This document shows positions 12,867 through 26,600 of a stretch of 64,000 nt of DNA, piece after piece. Positions within the stretch are counted from its first letter, which is position 1. Every line of letters starts with the position of its first letter. This DNA is from Onchidella celtica. Lineage: Eukaryota > Mollusca > Gastropoda > Systellommatophora > Onchidiidae. The stretch spans positions 50,092,101 through 50,156,100 of the forward strand of contig OZ007569.1 of NCBI GenBank assembly GCA_963931925.1. The letters run 5' to 3'. A program made the position numbers and the translations under genes. The notes under the pieces are model-generated. The model made no database searches. It was not told where the DNA came from and saw nothing but the letters and a program-made list of their open reading frames with translations.

Positions 12867-14135
12867 GATTATGTTGTCCTCAACCAATATCCCATCCCTG
12901 CCCTACATTTTCTGGGATGAAAAAAAAAAGTTAATATTTGGCTGCGGATGTGACTTAAGGAGTTGGTCACTTGACACTGACAATGATATTAGTCATATTA
13001 TCATAAAGGTTGGCATGAAGATCTCCGCCGGTCTACAGCACGAAGGCCTCCACCGGTCTAGAGCACATAGACAGCTTCATACAATGCAAATCTATAGTGT
13101 CTTATAAGGTGTAGCCTTTCTGATCGCTAGGACAGACATGTTACCCAGCAGCTGCAGTGTTCTGACAGGAATCGGATTTCAGATTCCATGACCGGGTATT
13201 TAGTTATGACATGGACTCAGAGTTAGTTATAATGTCAATATTAAAATGGCGATCATATAAATGATGATGAAATTCTTTGGCAATCTATTCTTAAATCATT
13301 TAAAGTTTTTAAACGGTTGTAGATTATTAAAATAATGTATTATCTGGTTATAGAATGATAGTCATAGCTTTGCGGTAAAAACGAGCGTTTATTGCGCTTA
13401 TTTCTGTGGCTAATGTTAATATTTTTACAATTCAGACATACTAGTTTGCGACATGTAATTATCTGCCACTAATTAAAGCCCACACATGGGTGCAGCATGA
13501 CCTTTGACAGGAAAACGGCTGACACAGTGTCTGGCACGAAAGGTAAAGTTTTATCACAGATACTGTAGGAAATGAGTAATAATGAGAAGAGAGTCTGCGT
13601 TTTGTTTTATGACGCAAAGCATGATTTGGCACTCCCGATCTGGTTGATAACCGCCTACTCTCTAACCGGAAGCGATTCAAAATCTCTCTTCCTGTTTATA
13701 TTGAACCACTTGCAGACCACTCTGCTGGCTCGTGCCGCCCTCGCTTTCGCCTCCACATTTGGAGAAGGTTATGAATGGGATTTGGCCGCATCTTAAGGAG
13801 TTTTTTTCCTTCTCTCTCGAGTGCCTCGTAATTGCAATATTTCCTCTAACAGCATGCGACCAAAACGGTTTAATTAATTACTTTGTTTGCTGGAGGGCGT
13901 CGTGCACGAGGTAGATTACTAACTGGCGACGTTGTGTTGTTTTGTTTTTTTTATTTTTGGACAATGACAGGCTGACGTCAGACTGCGTCCAAGCAGAGAA
14001 TTTGGCCTACTTCAGTAGAGACTGTTTTAGGAACAGCGAGTTCCATAATAGCACGTGTAAGATCTGTTTTCCGTCAACTTTGCTTCATTACCATACTTAT
14101 GTTTCATGCTGTAAGTCTTGTGGTTTGGAGTTTGG

Positions 14136-14283
14136 AACTATTTAATTCCACTTGTGAAATTTAGATTGATGAAGCTCTGAATACCAAACTTTAAAGTAAA
14201 GTACTCAAATAGACCGCGAAAGGCGCAAAGTAGCCGTTATCGTACCGATGAGCCATAAAATCCAAACTCAAACTCAAACTCGA
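14136..14283 (+). mobile_element. LINE 3' end, copy 3
   Basis: Starts at about GGAACTATTTAATT and carries GAAGCTCTGAATACCAAA, GACCGCGAAAGGCGCAAAG, TATCGTACCGATG and a CCAAACTCAAACTCAAACT tail. It is 3' UTR only, with no coding sequence. Confidence 0.65.
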
Positions 14284-14461
14284 ATTTGATTTCAATCAGA
14301 AATTATTGGTAACATTGTTATGTACGAGCATTGCAGAAAATGTCACAAAGGAACATGACAAAGACAGACATGTGAAAATATGATAAGCTACGTTTATCTA
14401 TATCACAATCATCTTATCGTCATAAATATCACCGTCAACACTAACAGACTATTGCTGTTTA

Positions 14462-14490
14462 TCCCCCCCCCTCCCCCCCCCCCATCTTCT
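14462..14490. repeat. Poly-C rich tract
   Basis: Interrupted C runs (CCCCCCCCC T CCCCCCCCCCC) inside a pyrimidine-rich stretch of about 60 bases. The open frame across it is low-complexity and not a gene. Confidence 0.8.
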
Positions 14491-15309
14491 CCTTTCTTTT
14501 CCAGAATCTTTCCCCCTCCCTTTTCCACCCTTTCTGCCTATTCATCATCTCGTTTACAAAGAGGGACTTATTTTCTTACCAAGACATTTTCAGATGTGTA
14601 TCGACTTTGGCCACCAGAATGTTTTGTGTCCAAAATAATCATATTGAGGAAAATGAGTTTAAAATTTGTTATTTTATTGGAAATTCAAATAATTAATTGC
14701 AATATCTTCAGCAGGGTCACATAAATAGTTTTATTGGGTTATGACATAAAGTCACACATCCTGTGTCTTGGATATCTACAGGCATTTAAGAGCAATGAAT
14801 AAAACTGGATACAACACATTATGGATATATAAACCTCCATTACATTTTTTTTTTTTTAATTTCTTTTTACTCCATAATCTCCCATTGGCTCTCTCGTTTC
14901 TCTATCGCCAGAATGTTCACGTATTCGTTGAAACTGCATGCCCAGAGAATTAGAACAGCCAACATCCTGTTGATTTCTGTCATTCTGAACTTCATTGAGT
15001 TAAAGAGCAAAACGTGTCACTCTCCAAGTTTGAGAGATAAATCTTTGTCTACGGCAACAGTGCCAAGGGGGCGTGCGACCACCGTGTCCATTCGTCAAAC
15101 TGCGGAAAAGGAAAGGATAATAGGCTGGCTGGCGTAAATCCATTGACATTTAAAACATCTATGATAGTCATGTCCCTCTGTTGATCTTTATAGGTAGTTA
15201 AAAATTTATGAAAGGGGAAAGGAACAAAAGAACATTTTTCTCAGGCCCCTCTACGTGACTCGCTCTCCGAAACTGACCGAGTGCAGTTTATCAAGGGGAG
15301 ATTATCAGA

Positions 15310-15802
15310 TTGTTTAATTTGCGTGGAAGACTGTATTATACCTGGGGTTGGTACACGCTGTCTTGGCAATCTGGCAGTAATCGTTGTGAGTTGGAACCGG
15401 GCGATTTCAACATCCTGACCATTCTCAGGAACTGGCTGTCCGGTGTGCTGGCATCCGAAAAACGCACCCATGCCTGCAGATCCATGAGAAAAGTATTTTG
15501 TGACGTCGACCCACGTCACACCTTGTCCTTTCTGAAGGAGGCCGAAATCTTCAAGTTGGTTTAAATAATTAAAGAATTTTTACACATTTACAAATTCATC
15601 CCAGATCTATATAAAATACATTTAAAGAACTTTACAGATAAAACCATTTTATACGGAGCTTTTAAACTATGTTTGTGGAATTTTAATTGATGACGCTCTG
15701 AGTATCACGGTTTAATAAAGTATAGTAACCCCCAATAAACTTGAAAGGCGGAAAGTGGCCGTAATCGTGCCGACAAGCCGTTAAACCCAAATTCAAACTT
15801 AA
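15310..15802 (+). mobile_element. LINE 3' end, copy 4, with the end of its coding region
   Basis: The open frame ending at TAA 15562-15564 finishes with FCDVDPRHTLSFLKEAEIF and a few more residues. It aligns with the ends of the copies at 19274 and 55798 (SFLREA and SFLKEA motifs), the C-terminal tail of a LINE reverse-transcriptase polyprotein. Upstream of about 15470 the similarity to the other copies becomes weak. Downstream comes the shared 3' UTR (GAAAGTGGCCGTAATCGTGC) and an AAACCCAAATTCAAACTT tail. No reverse transcriptase core is present, so the element is 5'-truncated and inactive. Confidence 0.65.
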
Positions 15803-16269
15803 AGTTAGTGCCATGTCTCATTGAAGTTCTTATCGTGGGGTTACAAGTTTCGGCTGGCATGGCATCATTGAATTACTCAGAACAGCTACAGTTTAGCTGA
15901 TACCTGTAATGCTTTGTCCTTTAAAGCGTTAGGGGTATCAGGCACTACTTTTAATAGGTAACATTTCTATGGCAACGGTGCCTGTAAGGGACGTGTGCAA
16001 CTATTCAGCAGTGACCCCTCGGTAGGAAATCTTAATGCAGCTTAAAACTCAGTAATTTCCAAATGCTCGGCATCTGAAATGTTTGACACAGTATTAGTCA
16101 ACAGTCATGGCCACTTGAAAATTAATGTTGTAACAGAAACTCGGTGGAGATCTGGCAAGGCGACCCTTTTCTTTTGGGATTCAACTAGCAGTAATAGTAG
16201 ATGCATGAAGTAACTATCCTTCCTTTGGATATATACACTTTACCACCGAAAAAGTCATTAGCTTTGTTT

Positions 16270-16360
16270 TCTATAATAATAATAATAATAATAATAATAT
16301 ATTGCATTTATATAGCGCCCAACCCCGTCGATGACAAGCTCTGGGCGCTTTAACAAACTC
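16270..16360. repeat. ATA microsatellite plus AGCGCCCA hairpin (SINE-tail-like repeat)
   Basis: An ATA/AAT run is followed by ATTGCATTTATATAGCGCC. AGCGCCCA (16314-16321) and TGGGCGCT (16342-16349) form a perfect 8-bp inverted repeat. The layout TATATAGCGC...GGGCGCTTTA is a common interspersed repeat in marine animal genomes. No promoter boxes are visible, so SINE is only a suggestion. Confidence 0.4.
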
Positions 16361-16476
16361 TTACACACACACACACACACGATAAGAGACGGTTTCTTTG
16401 CGTGGTAGATCCCTGACAGAACCCGTTCTTAGAAGATGTTGAGACAGCCTAAGACAAGACTCACATTCATGTGTGT

Positions 16477-16602
<126 letters not shown>

Positions 16603-19273
16603 CTGTTCCAAACTTCCTCTTCTTTCATTACTTTTCCAATGCCACCCTTCCTCCTCTTTTTTTTCATGTTTGTGTTTCGCCTTTCGTCAAATTCAATGAG
16701 GACAAACATTTCAGATAAACTGTTTTAATTTATTACTGTTGAGTCACCCCAAGGTGCAGTAGTGGTGGGTGTCTATAGGAGATCCAAGTCCATCAAATGC
16801 ACTCGCCCTCTTTGCTCAGTTATGCACTCGTGTGTTCTTTAATTGACATTTGAATCGATTGCTCACATCACTGGAATCGCATACCTTTTTCTCCGTCCAC
16901 TGGGCATCGCTACCTGCCAGCCACACGTAAGGGGGGAACGTGCGTATGAATTATTATGAATGGACGCGTCAAAGAGCCACGGACTCTTCCCATTTCCCGC
17001 GAAAAGAGGGTAAAACTAACAAACCCGCAACTTCGGACGTCCCCGGGTCCACCGATGCTCGTAGAGTAAATTGACAATAGGCTTTAAGCAAACAGATTTA
17101 ACGGGCCTGTAAAGAATTGGAGAAGGAGTATCGCTAGTTTGATTATATTATGGAATTGTCAAAAGGTTGGATGCTTTATTGACTCAAGATACTTTTTTTT
17201 TTCCTTCTCTTTTCAAGAAGGAAAAATGGAAGAAATAACAGCGGAAAAAGAAAGAATGGAAAACAAACAGGGAAAGTGACGAAGAGACAGACGGGACAAG
17301 AATGAACGTGTGTACATTTTTCGGGGAGCCAAATGGAGGAAAGTGATAATCTATTTGGGAATGGAACATGATAGGAGGGGGAGAGGGAAGGGAGAGGGGA
17401 GTTTAGTTCATCTGCGTGTTAGTACCAACCCAACACACAAAGGCAGGTGGGCAGTCGAAGAAATCACTTTTCCAAGGCCAGTACTGGACGTTTATGAGGA
17501 GCTATAGGATAAAGTGATAGTCAGATCCCAACATGATACATTAGAGTATGTCCGTACACGTTCGCGCTCGGGCAAAGTGGCAAAGTCTTGAGGAGTAGAA
17601 GGCAGCAAAGAGGGGGGGGGGGTGGGTGGTTGGTTATCTGGAGACAATCATTATCATCGTCGTTGTTATTCACAGAATTATCAATTTCGATATTAAAATG
17701 ATAAATTCTATGCAACCATGACAACCGAAAGGGACAGTACCACAGTACAAACTGAAATACACGCAGGAAAACTGATATCGGGATTAACATTTCCATCCTA
17801 ATCGCCATAATATAGATGATATCAGGTAATATAAATAATAGTTTAAAATCATCGATATGTCGTGGCACATTTCCTTGACAGTTATATACTAAATTGCTTC
17901 AAGAGGATTTGATTATAACAGTACCTTAAAAATGTCCTTTATTATGATAATCCGCTCAGTCATTTGTTATTGGGTGTATCTAGTTCAGGTGTGATCTGTA
18001 CTGAGCTTGCGGAATAATTATACCGGTGCATCTTTCAGAGCTCAACACAGCTCTAGCTACCGTTATTTACCTACGTTTGTTGACCAAACAAATCAAACTT
18101 CATATTAAGTTACCGTATAACCCGTCTCAGCTTGACACATTATGTGTGCTTTGGAACAATTTACGTGAAAATCGTCTAGCTTCCGAAACTTCTGAGGCCC
18201 CGTCTTATTAAAATTTCCCATGCACATCCTGTTTGTTATGTCAACAGGAGCTAATGGCAAACGTAGCTGAGCTCTTGTTAAATGGAGGAAAATTAGAAAG
18301 TACATTCTGACAAGTCTTTACATTGCTGAGGTAAAAAATAGACATGAAAGGGGAGAGAACAACAGAGCGAAGGGCAATTACTGGATACGAAATGCGGTGC
18401 ATGCATGCAACTTTGTGGCAAAGCTTTATGAAAACCGGCCGAGTTCTTGCAAGTTTTCATATTGTTATACATTTCTACTAATTATCTCAGCGTTCAGATA
18501 TAAAAGCAAAGGTGCCCCCCGTATTTGCTGCCCTAGTACAAAAAAGCAGGTAAATTTCTTGATGGATTATGTTATGACGAAAATTAGAAAAAACAATGGA
18601 ACTAACTTGATGGCAGTACGACACCACGACGTCGTGTGCGTATGGGCGTTTTCTGATTGCATTCCTCGCATTTCACAGATTCTTCAAATCAGTACTGAAA
18701 GATACGTTTTAGACGACTTTTTTTTATCCCTTTACCTCCACACGTATATATTTCAGGAAGAAGAAAAAGAAGTATATTTAACAGCCTTGTGAAAAACGAA
18801 ATAAGCAAAAAGGATCATTGTGTTTGAAAATAGCTAAATAATGTTCTTTTAAATTACCAACTGTATACTATAAAATCATACTATAAAATTTATGTCTTCA
18901 TGAAAAGGAGATAGCATATAACATAATATTTTCAAAAATTTCACGAACTTAATCTAACAAAAACCTAATGTTGAAGTTTTCCCACTATTCTTCTACAGTT
19001 CCTTATGACTGTAAAACGGAATTGAAGTTAGTTTCATCAGAGTATAAAAAAACAACAACAACTGGGTTTCCTCTCTTTCCCAACAATTGCAAAAAGAGAA
19101 ACAAGCAATAAGCTAACATCAGGGCTCCGCCTGCAGTGGAAATAATTAAGTTTAATAATTATCATGAATACTTATAGTTGTTTTTTTTTTTAGTGGAGAT
19201 AAAACGTTTCCTTAATGTTCTCGGACTTATTGTTCCCCCCACACACTGTTTCGTTTTTCTATTCAGGGCAGTA

Positions 19274-19682
19274 GATTCCCCAGCCCCAAATGTGCAACGG
19301 TCAACCATATTTTAACTGAATGCGTAGCATTTGCGAAATAGGCACTATGCCTGCGGATCACGAAAGAGTTATTTTCTGACCTAAACCCGCAGCTACCCAT
19401 GTCCTTTCTGAGGGAGGCTGATAATCTACAAGTTGATTTAAAGATTGTTCATAATATATTCACACAGTGCATTCTAAATTTTTTGCACAACACACTTTGA
19501 AAACAAACTATTTTACATGGGCCTTTTCCAGTTATATTGTTTGTTTTTTTTTTGGAAATCTTAACTGATCAAGCGCTGAGAATCAAGCTATGATGGGGTA
19601 TCCAGAAAATCGTGAAAGGCTCAAAGTGACCGTTATCGTGCTGACACCCCTTTAAACGTAAACTCAAACGCAAACCCCAACT
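19274..19682 (+). mobile_element. LINE 3' end, copy 5, with decayed coding end
   Basis: Translation from the codon TGT at 19291 gives CATVNHILTECVAFAK, a TAG, then a region ending ELFSDLNPQLPMSFLREA. The HILTEC motif and the ending are typical of the C-terminus of LINE polyproteins that carry a Cys/His segment after the reverse transcriptase. There is an in-frame stop in the middle and a one-base insertion near the end relative to the other copies. The 3' UTR and an AAACTCAAACGCAAAC tail follow. The copy is dead. Confidence 0.7.
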
Positions 19683-21294
19683 ATAAACACATAGTTGTGG
19701 TTGTTCGAGACATGTTCACTCAAGAGTCTCTAAGGTTAATTGTAAATCTCAGTCTATAAGGTTCACTATAAAATTAATCTCCGAGTTATCTGGGATTCAG
19801 CTTCAGAGAATACATTTTTGCCAATATTAATTCCTTTAAATTGCTGAAAAGATGAACCTTATTTCAGGTTCAAGTCGGTCTGCTGTGACCTCAAATAACG
19901 GTCAGCAAGGGACAGTAATGGTAAATGTCAAGCAATATACTCTATAAACTTTAGCCAGTTTATATGGGGAATTCCAAAACAAATACGCAGAAATAACCAG
20001 TGGGAAAATCCCACTGTTTTTAAATGTGCATTTGATACCGTCATTGTACTCTTGCCTCTACTCGAAATGGCAATATGATAGTGATTCCAGATAATATTTC
20101 ATCCGCCATTTTTTTTCCTTTACCGCGAAATCGATAGAATGGATTAGATAAAAGAGCAAGGAAAACAACGACTTGAGAAGGAAAGAGCAAAATAATGTTA
20201 TATTTCAAAATAGCAAGGCGTTAAAACTAAAAATAACAAAAAATTTAAAAAATGATGATAATGCTTACAACAACAATAACAACAACATAAAATAAATAAC
20301 AATAACAATGGCGTTATTTTGGACAATAACCTTAACAGATACAGATTATAATAATATCAGAATGGCACTAGGTCAAACCGTAAGTGGAGGGGTCCAAACT
20401 GCAACATTCTCGTGTGAACGGAACATCTCGACTTTCACGAGAATTTGAAAACTTTTAGCAACACTTTTGTGGAAAACCCCACAGTTTGGAAATGTCTGAA
20501 CATAACAGGTCATTCACTTGCCAGTTAATCATAGTGGTGAGACCAGCTTGGGGGCTTTTTGCTTCATTTTTAAAGGAGGGTTTGGGCGCCCTTCACACTC
20601 TCTCTCACTCTCTCTGTTTCTCTTTTATGTCCATCATCATTTCTTCTCAATTTAGTGGCGAGAGCAGGGAAAAGGACAGAGGACTTTGGAAATGAGACCT
20701 TCACTCCTCCTTTACAATACAACTACTTGTATCAGTCGTCAGCGTTCCCTAAAACTGTTGTAGCCTAATTGGTTTTGACTACTTCTCAGGAGAAGCAAAA
20801 ACTGTCTCATTTTAGTACATTGGGTCTAGGGACGATGACTTTTTTTGAAAGTTTGCCTTTTTTTTTTTTTTTTGGCTCAGGAGCCTAGAACCAAGATCAT
20901 TCGATGAGGATTTTAATGTAGTTGAAACTTGTGTAAAAATCTGTTTTTCGAATATTTACTGTAGTTAGAAGTCTTAGGGAACGGTGCTGCTTTCCTTCGC
21001 GAGCTTTTGGCTGGGTTGGTTGAACAGTTCATAATTTCAGACACGCATTCTTTTTGCCCAAATACTCTCGGCCACATTTTTGTGGAGACTGTGTTTGTGT
21101 ATGGATGTCTGTGTGGTACTTCCGTGGATTAATGATAGATAAAGCAACATGATATACGTACGCAGACAGACAACAACATGTAAATAATTCAATTTTAATT
21201 TGCATATCTCAACGTTTTGTCAGGAACATGAGATGTTTGTCGTTATCGAATGTAATTTGTTGACAAAATGAATTAAAAGTAAATGGATAGGATA

Positions 21295-21515
21295 GAGAGA
21301 TAGGCAGACAGACAGACAAACAGACAGACGGATGGACGGACGGACAGACAGATAGGCAGGCAGGTGGACAGACAGACATACAAACAGATAGGCAGTCAGA
21401 CAGGCAGACGGGTCGACGATCTTGACGAACGATCAGACGGACGGATGGTTGCATGGATGGATTAATGGGTAGATAGACAGGAAAATAGATGATAGACAGA
21501 CAGACAGACACGTAG
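21295..21515. repeat. Degenerate GACA/GACG tetranucleotide tract
   Basis: Imperfect repeats of GACA, GACG and GATG flank the pure TAGA array on its left and look like its older, decayed part. Confidence 0.8.
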
Positions 21516-21519
21516 GGAT

Positions 21520-21716
<197 letters not shown>

Positions 21717-22079
21717 TTTTTTACGAGATCTTCTGTAATTCTACCACAAATGTAAGCACTTACAGACAAATATCTGTTATATGCAGCTTGACCTAATTCA
21801 ATTATTTCCCTGTTACTGTAAGCATCAGAGCTAGTGGCCAGACTTTATTATTTTTTTCTTGACAATGACATCTTCTTAACTACCAATAATATAGTGGCAA
21901 AGACCTGGGAATTGTCAGTTTCTTATTCAAGACGTTTTTGACATAGGTTTTGTCTGTGACCAGTGACTCCTAACTTAAGAGACTCTGTTAAACTAGCATT
22001 GTTTTGATATTGTGTGCCAGTTCTAAATAGAGATATTTCAGTGAACAAGAATAAAATCTCAACAACTTTAAGATAATAG

Positions 22080-22200
22080 GAAAGCATCGGCGCGCGCTAG
22101 CCGATTTTAACTGCCCAACTAGTTGTTTGCTGACGTCACGACATTGCGTGTCAATGAGAACAAACCAGTTGGCTAGTGCGCTAGGTCTCATAGAAACTAT
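22080..22200. repeat. Imperfect palindromic element
   Basis: GCGCGCTAGCC and CCAACTAGTTGTTTG on the left match, as reverse complement, CAAACCAGTTGGCTAGTGCGC on the right. A further inverted pair around TGACGTCACG and GCGTGTCA lies in the middle. The arms differ by a 13-base insertion. It may be a miniature inverted-repeat element; no clear target duplication is visible. Confidence 0.3.
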
Positions 22201-23512
22201 AGGTGGTCAAGTCACCATCTAACCCGGGACACAGGATGGGGGATCTATCTAGTTGACCTAATCAAGCGCCTAGCGTGATTGCTTGAAGAGAACAAAAGCA
22301 GCTGGGTCACAACATGAAAAGTTGTTGAGTTCGACTTACGACCCTGTGGTATCACGTGGACAAATTATGAACATTTAGAGCGGCTTGACATAATGGCTTC
22401 TTTAGTGGGCCGGTGTTAAGTGTTGCCATTAGCAAAGATCTTTTCAGAGACAAACAGCCTGGACCATTGTACGGCCAGGTCTCAGTACTTTATCTGATTG
22501 AGAACAATCCTTGTAGGTCAGTCACGGCTATTCATGGTATCACTCCCCGATAACACCGTTTTTTCGACAATTATTAATGAAGAACGCCCGAAGGAAATCT
22601 TGATACTCTGATTTTTAAAGAACCAAGTTCAGGTGCTAGAGGTTCGTTATAATAATTAACTCGCGCTCTTTAGGATTTTGTTCCTGGTGAAAGGGAAACT
22701 GCTGAGAGTGGATTTGGAAGAATGAAGACAGGCGATCCCACGGTCGAGATTGTCAAGTGGGCACTAGGCGGGGTTGACCTCTTCACTGTACATTTGTAGA
22801 AAGAAAGAGGGGAAGTTTCTTTGTGAGTAGTCCTTTTTCTTCTTTTCATTTTTTTCTCTCGCGCGCATTCATCCTCACCCTTTGCCTTCTGCGAAAACAA
22901 AACCAGAAGAAAAAAAAAGCGCCTCCCCTCCCCAGGGTCTCTTACCCCCCCCCCTTCCCTCACCCACGCTCCCGAGACCGAAAATAAAAATGAACACAAG
23001 GATATCGTGAAAGAATGAATCTGCGTGTGGCAAACAGAAGAGGAGCCGCTCTCTATTGTTAATCAGATGACTTGGTTCCCTGTTTTTTGTTCATCATTGC
23101 AGCAGCTATACCAACGATTCATTGATCATCATATTGTTGGGAAGTGGAAACTGAACAAAACTACAAAAAATTTTATGGGTTGTTTCTTGATCTCCCCACG
23201 CCCATTTGCATTGCCTGAACCCGTAGTCCTTTGAACCCTCCCATCCAACACCCCCTACCGACACCCCAAAGCGCTCCCATTCCGTCACTGGGACAGAATA
23301 AGTTAAGAGGCATATCGTAACTCTCCGCCCCCCCCCCCACCCCACCCCACCCCCGGCCACACATTCTCCCATTGTTCTGTATAAACTGGAATGAATTAGG
23401 AAGCTGCTGTTATTAGAATAATTCTTATTATCATTATTATTATTATTATTATTATCGTTATTATCACAGTTCAGGGTTGAATCAATAAAATTACATTAGT
23501 ATCAGTGCTTTA

Positions 23513-23515
<3 letters not shown>

Positions 23516-23576
<61 letters not shown>

Positions 23577-23638
23577 ATCTATCCGTCTGTCTGTCTGTCT
23601 GTCTGCCTGCCTGTCTGTCTGTCTGTTTGTCTCTCTCT
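23516..23638. repeat. (TATC)n then (TGTC)n microsatellite
   Basis: About 14 TATC units followed by TGTC/TGCC repeats. It is the reverse complement of the TAGA/GACA array 1.8 kb upstream. Confidence 0.95.
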
Positions 23639-23639
23639 A

Positions 23640-26600
23640 TACATAAATATTTATCTGGTGGGAGAGACTTGAAATGGCTCTTTGCAGAGGCTGGGAGCAG
23701 ATTTACTAACCTAATAATGAAATCTGGATCGGAGTTTAAAAAATCACAACTATGCTATCACCCTCGAGTCCACACTGTTTTATTATACATAATAAATGGT
23801 CTTTATTTAAATCACACCAAGCGTTTTGTCCTACAGCTTTTTGAATTACGCCAGGTTTCCTATGTCCAGTCTTCCCAACAGATTCACTGAGTTATTTTAA
23901 TGAGAAAATCTTTTCTTCCATAGCTAATTAACATAGCTGACACTACAGCGTGAGTATTCAGCGCGTGTAGAAAACTTACTAAAAGTTTTAGATTCAAAGA
24001 TAGGGCCTACGAGTTATAATTGGCAGGGCTTTGTTGATAGAAACTGTCGATTATACTATGCTTGGGAAGAGATCAATAACTAAATATGGTTGCAGATCTG
24101 TTTCACTGAATTGGGACAATGCATAATGTGGACTGGGACATGTATTTGCATTAAAATGTTATCGATTATGAGCTTATACCATATTTCTGGTGAGTAGCTG
24201 AACGAATTGATCACATGTGTGGATGTGTGTTTATGATAATGAAGGTATTGTAATTACTTCAGGCTTATTATCAGTGTGCTTAAGAGTTTGTGTTATATGA
24301 AGTATTTTTGCCATTGTAAAATCACAGACGTGACATTAAGTGATTGTTGTATGACAAAAAGACACATGTATCTTTATATGGATCTGAGTAAGTGGTCCGG
24401 TGGAAAGCAAAGGTATCATGACGTGTGAGTATGCGTGTGAGCTGGTGTGCTTGTGTGAGTGATGTATATATTATGCCAGTACACGCGAGAGTCAAGTGAG
24501 TGAATGTCGTCGGGTATTTTGTTGTATGTGCAGTTTTGCCTTTTCGAGAAAATGAGGATTGAAAGTTTGAAGAGCTGTGTAGTAAAATTAGGATTTTATT
24601 CAATACACTTCAAAATCGAAACGCATAAAAGTGTCCAAGAAAAACACGCCTGTAGGACACTTGTGCATAATAAAATTAGGAGTGGGAGAACTACTTTCTC
24701 GACAAAACCTCAAACTCGGCGAAATGTTGCATACAACAATATGGCAAATACCCCTCGATGTGTTCGTGTGTGTGTTTAGTCTTTTGTGAATAGATGGGAC
24801 CTTAGCGCCGTGCAGTAAATACACCCTGAGCACAGCTGGCCTATCGGGATCCTTGCTCAGGTGAAGAAGAAACGGGCTGCGGTCGAAACTCCGTAAGAGT
24901 TTGGCATGATAAGCTTTATGGTCTCATTCAGGGGTTCTGGGAATTCTTCCGTGAGAGATAAAAAGGACGTGACGAATGGCTTGGGTTCTTGACCACAACC
25001 AGACAGATATGTCTGTGTAGAAGTAGGGCGCTGGTGGGTCTTTTCTCTTGCAGAATCATATACGGACAATTATTATTAGTTTTGAATTTTTATTGTTTTC
25101 TGTCCCCATGTTAACTCTTATAAGCTATGTCGGGTTGTTGTTTGTTTTTTTTCCGCCATGGGGGTGCATTAATATTTACAAGTTAAATTTAACAGAAATG
25201 TGTGTTATACAGTTTTGAGCAGATATGGTTAAGAAATACTCCCTGCATTTACTCAGATAAAACAGTTTCATATCTGCCTTGATTAAAATAAACTGTGCCT
25301 GTCATAGGCCTCGTAAAATGCTGTGGAAAAATAATCATTTGTTTGACTCGATGTGTAATAAAAAGTTTGTGACAGACAGAGTTCCTTTATACCATTGATG
25401 AACTATAGCTCTTTAGATATTGAATATTTCCATCAGAGGAAATTTCTCAATTACGCGAAGTTGTCAGCAATGGGTCAAATCTAGGCTATTAATATCCCGT
25501 CGATTCGATTTTCATTAGTGCCAAGATGAGACTTCATTTTGACTATCAGTGCTTAGTAAAACATGTCTGCTTATTTATTAATTTTTTGGGTACTTTTCTT
25601 TTGTACTTCAAAACAAGATAATTACCTGGTTCATTGCACGGCATTGATGTGTTCTTATCGGAAAAGCAAAATATGAAAATAGCAACACCCCGAGTCGACG
25701 AAGTTTTCAGCCAGTTTGGGGTAACACAATGGCCAGCTGTCAACTTCCCGATAGAAACGAAAATGTGTACGGAGCACAGGAAATCGATCCCAGCCCAGTG
25801 TTAAATAATGACTGTGTTTATTGCGTAGATTTTTACGGATTAAGATCAGAAAGATTGCCCAATACTTCATTGTTGTAGTTGTGTTTCAAGTACTGCAACC
25901 GATCGCAACAGCAGTGTCTCGAGACAATCATATCAATAAAACCACAAGCCCAGCCGAGAGATATAATTCAAATAATTATAATCCCACGGCTGGCGATCTA
26001 AGCGGTACATTGTTTAATCAGTAAAAGGTAGGCCTAACTGTATTATGCGACAGAATTAAGTCCATGTGCCTATCTTGATTAAGTATGTAAATGTTTATGT
26101 ATATCTATGTACATGTGTGTAAATAATGTACAGTTGTTATCTTGTAGGAGATCGTTAATTCATTTCCTTTCTTGTTTACACGTACTCTTTTTATAATCTT
26201 TACATCTTCACTGTCGCCGCCAATGCTTCAGACAGGAATTTGGACAGGAGAGTCAGTAACAACAATGGCATTCCTAGATGTGATCCACTGTAAACAATGT
26301 TCACACATTATGTCATTTTTCTCAAGCCATTATCCCAAACTTTTAAATAAGCAAAGGTTCACATTCTGACGCCTTAATCTTCTTAAAATCATCAATTTTC
26401 ATTCTTAGACAAGTAGAAAAACACAGCGCATGATTTATAATACTTAATTTTACACTCTGTTGCCTTTCCATATATAAACTTCAATAGAATATATCACGGT
26501 GTCGTATATCACAGGCCAGAACAGTACGGTCTCTTCAAGGTCTTCACAGGGCCGGAAAAGAATTCACCGTTACCACATTGTCGTGTGTCTCCTGACGCTT

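Noticed and set aside
22320..22360. tRNA-like B-box (GAGTTCGACTT)
   Set aside because: Does not fit the GGTTCGANNCC consensus and no A-box or cloverleaf can be drawn.
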